This document shows positions 59,300-64,000 of a DNA stretch of 64,000 bases, piece after piece. The translations under genes and the position numbers were made by a program. Source of the DNA: Dioszegia crocea (taxonomy: Eukaryota; Basidiomycota; Tremellomycetes; Tremellales; Bulleribasidiaceae); NCBI GenBank assembly GCA_001600615.1, contig BCKK01000004.1, positions 434,001 through 498,000 on the forward strand, in the 5' to 3' direction. A model generated the notes under the pieces. It was not told the DNA's origin, did not search any database, and saw nothing but the letters and a program-made list of their open reading frames with translations. Position 1 is the stretch's first letter, and the number at the start of each line of letters is the position of its first letter.

Positions 59300-59409
59300 A
59301 TTGTGTCAATGACGATGTAATGTTGACTCTTCAGCACCAGGCTCATCGATGGTCAGTCAGCAGGACATTATGTTCATCGAGATGAGCGGCCTAGGAATGT
59401 CGTGCGCCC

Positions 59410-62072
59410 TCACACCGCCTGAGCTGCCTGAACCGCCGCCTCCAGTCGTCCCTCCCCATCCCACTCACTCCACACTTTCGCAACGTCCAAACCCAATCTC
59501 CTGACTTGAGAATCTTGAAGTTTCGTCCATGGCCCCATTGTCGATCCTCTCGTGGGATGCGAGAGATGGAAGAAGGGAGCAAGACGAGCTGCAATACCGG
59601 GGAATGTCTGGTTCACGTCAGCTGTCGGCGGTTCCAGGAGTAGCGCCCATCAACTCACTGATGGATCTAACAGACTATACCCATCCTCGGACCCAGCCCC
59701 TCTCATGCCCATATCCAATAACCACCTCAACAACCTCTCCGTTCCCCGCTCATCCTTCCCTCCTAGCTCCCAAAGGGCTTTAGGCACCCCTTCGATCCAT
59801 TTCCTCACGTGCGCCCGTAGTTCAGAATTAGCAGGTATGAAGAATGGTAGATTAGGATAAGGCTGTTCGTGAATCCTTAATAGGTGGATGATGAAGTCAT
59901 CTCCTATAGCGCGCAGATTTGAGGATGCGGATTGACGTGAGAGGAAAGATAAGAAGGCGACACCGACTGATTCTGGTATGTTCTCGGGTCCTTCGGGTGA
60001 TGGAGATTGAGGAGGCGGTTGGGTGATGAGTGTCCATATGATGGGTAAAAGTGCGGATAGGGTTGAAGGGGTGATGGGCGGTGTGGAGATATCTTGTGAG
60101 GGTGTCTGAGGTATAAGCAACAATTTGATCGAAGACAGGACGAGACTCACGAGTAGATCCGCAACCCACGCAGCGACCTCTTCCATTGCCCAACCCTCCA
60201 CTGCCTTTCCTTTCCCCTTCGCCTTACGCTTCTCCGTTTCAGCCCTCATACCAGCCCAAGCAGCCTCCACAGCCCTGATCCGGCCTTTCCACACCGACTC
60301 CTTCTTCCTCTTGTCCCGCTCATCACGCGTAAACACAAGTGGCGACGGCTGGGGAGCAAGTAAAGCTGCCAGACGCGCATAAGACAGATTCAACTCCAAT
60401 CCCGCGCCCAGACCTGTAGAGCTGGAAGTGGAGAGTGACGGAGACGTGAATGGGAAATAGGTCGATAGGCGCTTTAAGAAGTCTGAAATTCGAGCTCGGA
60501 CGATCCCAGTGTCCTTTTCCGATGTGGTGGAGGTGATGATGTGCTTAGCGAGTACTGTGGTGAGTGATGTGGTCACTACGCACAGGTCGATATGTGTGTC
60601 GGTTGATGCGGAGGTGGAGGTTGAGGTGGATGAGGGGGAGAAGGCTGTTGGGGCAGATTCCAGGAATGTCGACAAGAGCAGAGGGTGGAGCTGAGAAAAG
60701 AGGTTCTGAAGGAGTCAGTTGCGCCCAAGCAGAAGCAAATGCTGACGACTTACCACGACCGAAGTTGTATCGTTTCCAGATTCCACATGACTTCCTGAAC
60801 CCCCTTCCAATCGTCCTAATTCCCATTCAGGCACCGCGGCTGTGCTGATTGCCCAGTCACTCGAGCCGACGACCCATCCCTCATTTGATCCATCGAAAGC
60901 TAGACCGTGAATTCCAATCTCCACCGTTGATCCCTCCTTTCTTGTCTGCTTCTCTTCATCTAGCCATCCATCGTAGATAGTCTTCCGTCCGCCATCTACA
61001 GCACCCTTGTCCAGCGCCTGCTCCACAAACCTCAGGAACGCCTTCAGAAAGACGAGTTTCCCCCCGGCCGTCAATCGGCCTTGAGCCGAACTGGCATTTT
61101 CGCCGCCTAGACCGAGAGCCAGGCGTAAGCCTTCGAGAATTGTCGATCCGGATGTTGTTGTTGATGCTTCGCCATTCGAGGAGGGAATGGAAGATGATGG
61201 CCAGCCAGCGGTGATGTGTAAAGGGACGTGCTGTAGGAGGAGAAGGACGAGGCGGGCGGCGTCGAGTCGGATGTCTGAGAAGATATGGGAGAGTGCGGAA
61301 GATGTCAAGAGGAGGAAGAGAGGTAGGTGAGGTGCGAGTGATGACTAGACGGTCAGTGATCTGTTTTGCATCAAGCAAGCAAGCCGAAACGCGAAGAGCA
61401 TACCTCGGGGGTTACGGAGAAATACCAGTCCAATAGCGTCAACAGCCCTTTCCTGACTGATGCGTCCTGCTCGTCAGCGTACTTTCGACATTGCAATGAG
61501 CAGCGGATAACAGTAGAGTGTCATAACAGATCACAACTCACCTCATCCGATATAATCCCCCCTAAAGCCCTCATCACTTTCCCCACTTCGCCTCCATTCC
61601 TAATCTTCAATATCTCCTTGACACCACTTAGTCCATCCCTCCTTACACCTGCATTTGGGTGTCTAAGCCTGATCAGGACTTCATCCAGATTAAGACCACT
61701 GGCCGTTAATGGCTCGGCACCCTCAGGGGTGGATGCGAAATTGGAAGACGGATCGTGTTGTGCCGCGGCGCGGTCAAGGGGTTGTTGGCCTGGTAGCGCG
61801 ATTGCTAGAGGATTCGTAAGCTATATATCCACATAACACATTGAGAGCAGAGATCAGAATGTAGTCCGAGCGATAAAGAGGAGCTGTCTGATACTCACAT
61901 CTAGCCTTGAATGATGTATTGGTAGCGTTCGTAGGTACCTTCTTGCCCTTTCCCAACTTAAGTTTTGCTTTCTGAACGCGGAATCAGCTTCAAACTTCAA
62001 TCTATCCAGGAAATCACAAGACTTGCCTTGAAATCTGGCTCTTCTCCCTTCTTTCGCTTAGCGGGCGGCATA
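59410..62072 (-). CDS. IPI1: IPI1/TEX10-like pre-rRNA processing factor
   Basis: Ipi1 belongs to the Rix1 complex, which removes ITS2 and prepares the 60S subunit in the nucleoplasm. ATG at 62072 (MPPAKRKKGEEPDFK, nuclear-type basic leader), then KLKLGKGKKVPTNATNTSFKAR and SIALPGQQPLD, the family's N-terminal signature. ARM-like helices follow: LDEVLIRLRHPNAGVRRDGLSGVKEIL, GLLTLLDWYF, LFLLLTSSALSHIFSDIRLDAARLVLLLL and GGKLVFLKAFLRFVEQAL. After further exons (TFLESAPTAF, LLPIIWTL, FLSFLSRQSASSNLRAIGDDFIIHLL) the last exon starts at TFPGIAARLAPFF and ends QAAQAV at 59410. The C-terminal part aligns only by helical pattern. Short introns throughout. Confidence 0.85.
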
Positions 62073-62779
62073 TCTATGGCGATCTTCGTGGGGCTACGTG
62101 CAAGAATGAGATGGTCTATGTGCAAAAATTCTGAAACGGCTGAAACTTCAGGTCAGTAGATGTAAATTCCCCAAAGGGGAGATTCCTGTCAGTGGCTCCT
62201 GCGCATTCGCCACTGGGTTTAAATCAATCACCTCCAGCGATCCACTTCCGTCTCCCTGCCGAGATGCAGCCCAATAGAAGACATCAAGACGGGTCATCAG
62301 ATTATCATAGACATTTCTTCCGATCGGCCAGTCCTTGGCGCATCGATCATCTAGCAGGCTATGACCATTTCTGGTGATGACACGGAAAGTCCTGGGAACG
62401 ATCGAAGGACGGCACCACATGGTGAAACAGTCCCATCATTGCCCACTGTGACCTCAGAGGCAAGGAGACCGCTGTGACTCGTTCGAACAGGACGAAGAAA
62501 GGATGAGATTTCTTGCGCGCGAGACAGACATGCCAGCAGCCTACAGCTTCAGGAATAGAAAGGATTTGTACGGAGACATTTTGAACACCCCTGTTAGGAT
62601 ATCACCGTGGCTGAGGGGGTTATCATACTCCTCGCCACCAGACCTGTCTGATTCATACGTACCCCACATCCACAAGCGCACCTAACACATTGTCTCGACA
62701 CTACAGATACCCCACAATACCAGTCGACACGTCTCACATCCCCTCTCCCGCACGCAACCCTCGATTCTCCGAGCACCAC
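62073..62779. other. Divergent intergenic region
   Basis: 707 bases between IPI1 (-) and the tail-anchor-like gene (+). An ORF at 62503-62685 begins with an ATG and is followed by a possible intron (gtacccc to ctacag, ending 62727), but joining it to the gene downstream breaks the frame, so it may be leader sequence. No other feature. Confidence 0.4.
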
Positions 62780-63691
62780 ATGATCCCTTCTACGCTCAGT
62801 ATATCCGGCGTCTTCACAGGGTTCGAAGATAAGCACCAGACCGATATTCTTCTTTTCAAGGTTCATCAGGACCTGAGCGCTGCTATCGATGATGAGTTTG
62901 GGTTAGGGGCGACCGAAGTTTTCAAAGCAGCGTGGAGGGAGAAGTCAGCATTGCCGACGGGTGGCCAGGAGGAGTTGGCTTATCTAGCCGCGGATATCGC
63001 CGGATGTGTCTCTACAGCGATGCTGCGTGCCGGTAGTCGAGACTCGCGGCAGAAAGGCGGGAGGGAGTGGATGATCAACGTGTTGCGGAACTGTGCGAGC
63101 AAGTCAAGGCCTTCCAAGAGTGTTTTTGAGACGAAGCGGAAGCGGGGTGACACTGAGAAGATTCAGGCGCGTCATCATCACGAGCTGGGCAACAAGTGTC
63201 GGGAAGCGGAGGGTCTGCTTGTAGAGGGCTTCAGGTCAAAGATGGCGGCACGGGATCAGCGAGGACGAGTCGGAGGCTGTCGGGGGTGCACGATTGAATC
63301 GATGGCGCACTCTGACACTGTTCCGGGTTCACTAGGAGGAAGGTTTCATACCTGCCTGGAGCCGGAAGAGATCGAGACCAAAGAGGAGGATACCCTTAAG
63401 GAGGAGGCGCGAAGTCCAGGACAGGCGACGAAGCAGGGATCTGTGTTCCACAAAGCTTGGGCTAGCTTGAGCTCGACGGCGGACTCGCTGTCTCGCGGCA
63501 CTTGGCTGGGATTGGGGGTGGCTGGGATTTGGATGACATTGGCAATGGTGGCGTTGGCATCGGCGTCGAACAGAGCCAGCGAGGAGACGTGGATGAGGAT
63601 GGGAAATGATTCTTTCCGGCAGTCATTCAGCGGAGATCAGATGCGACATCTTGCAGGGATGAGAGGTCAGACTTGGGATTGCAGGGAGTAG
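62780..63691 (+). CDS. Unknown protein with a C-terminal membrane segment
   Basis: The frame is open from 62690 to the stop at 63691, but the first in-frame ATG is at 62780 (MIPSTLSISGVFTGFEDKHQTD), giving about 303 residues. The first half is mixed helical (SAAIDDEFGLGATEVFKAAW, QEELAYLAADIAGCVSTAML). The middle is basic and acidic (EEIETKEEDTLKEEARS). Near the C terminus WLGLGVAGIWMTLAMVALASA forms one hydrophobic span, with about 40 polar residues after it, so a tail anchor is possible but not ideal. No family recognised. The true start may lie in an upstream exon, since a 3' splice site (ctacag) ends at 62727 just before this frame. Confidence 0.6.
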   Translation: MIPSTLSISGVFTGFEDKHQTDILLFKVHQDLSAAIDDEFGLGATEVFKAAWREKSALPTGGQEELAYLAADIAGCVSTAMLRAGSRDSRQKGGREWMINVLRNCASKSRPSKSVFETKRKRGDTEKIQARHHHELGNKCREAEGLLVEGFRSKMAARDQRGRVGGCRGCTIESMAHSDTVPGSLGGRFHTCLEPEEIETKEEDTLKEEARSPGQATKQGSVFHKAWASLSSTADSLSRGTWLGLGVAGIWMTLAMVALASASNRASEETWMRMGNDSFRQSFSGDQMRHLAGMRGQTWDCRE

Positions 63692-64000
63692 CTGGGGTGA
63701 GGCGTCTGCGCTGTTAATGACCTTTGTTTAACCGCCAGATGCTCCATACCGGTATCAGAGACTTTACTCGTTGTTCATAGCGTCATGACCCAAAATGGTC
63801 GTTCCTTCTTTGCTTAAGCTTCTTGCGCATGAATTTGGTCTTGGCTGCTGGGAAATGTTGTCACTGTCGCTGCCTGGTATGAGACACAGCCTACAGTGAA
63901 AGCTAGGTGTGAGGACAAACAAGAGTCACTGAGCTCGTACCTCATGACCGGCCGCTTCCATCCTGGAGACCAACCAATATACATGACACATGTAGCCTCC
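63692..64000. other. 3' region to the window end
   Basis: 309 bases after the unknown gene. I see no gene, RNA or repeat here, though a gene could begin beyond the window. Confidence 0.4.

Noticed and set aside
62503..62685. First exon of the tail-anchor-like gene
   Set aside because: Joining it through the gtacccc...ctacag intron puts the downstream exon in the wrong frame.

Overview
The window is nuclear DNA from a basidiomycete fungus, most likely a Tremellomycete (Cryptococcus/Kwoniella relatives). The reasons are intron-dense genes with mostly 45-60 nt GT-AG introns, CTGAC/CTAAC branch sites just before the 3' splice site, compact spacing on both strands, and a set of ordinary eukaryotic housekeeping genes in basidiomycete-like form. 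The genus is an inference. I saw no rRNA, tRNA, CRISPR array or autonomous transposon. All gene models were spliced by hand; where I could, I checked that exon lengths add up to whole codons.

Layout. 0-6 kb: 3' part of SSU72 (+), then a long PH-Sec7-PH ArfGEF-like gene (-). 6-7.3 kb: member A of a three-member family of unknown function (+). 7.7-10.9 kb: CFT2/CPSF-100 (+). 11.5-12 kb: small unknown protein (+). 12.4-14.7 kb: mevalonate diphosphate decarboxylase MVD1 (-) and a small secreted protein (-). 15.9 kb: SDR oxidoreductase (+). 17.1-22.5 kb: KOG1/raptor of TORC1 (-). 23.3 kb: family member B (+). 24.8-28.1 kb: large disordered protein (-). 29.5-31.3 kb: Tra2-like splicing factor (+). 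31.5-35.3 kb: Ser/Thr kinase (-). 36-38 kb: sugar porter (+). 38.2-40 kb: MCT-type MFS transporter 1 (-). 40.8 kb: single-pass membrane protein (+). 42-43.5 kb: NSE2/MMS21 SUMO ligase (-). 44.8-47.2 kb: RFA1 (+). 47.5-49.3 kb: Borealin (-). 49.6-53.2 kb: SNU114 (-). 53.5 kb: mitochondrial-targeted protein (+). 54.8-56.2 kb: family member C (+). 56.4-57.2 kb: unknown (-). 57.5-59.3 kb: MFS transporter 2, paralogue of the first (+). 59.4-62.1 kb: IPI1 (-). 62.8-63.7 kb: tail-anchor-like unknown (+).

The genes do not form one pathway. They cover mRNA 3'-end processing (SSU72, CFT2), splicing (SNU114, Tra2-like), ribosome assembly (IPI1), genome maintenance and mitosis (RFA1, NSE2, Borealin), TORC1 signalling, isoprenoid synthesis and transport.

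The most unusual content is the three-copy unknown family. All three copies share intron positions and a 16-nt internal microexon. Copy A is intact except for 37 extra bases made of 28 unique bases plus a repeated 9-mer; without them its first exon matches the sisters. Other points of interest are a 50-nt frame-shifting cassette exon candidate in the 443-nt first intron of the Tra2-like gene, a Sec7 domain whose catalytic motifs are altered, and an exact 54-bp tandem duplication in a Borealin intron.
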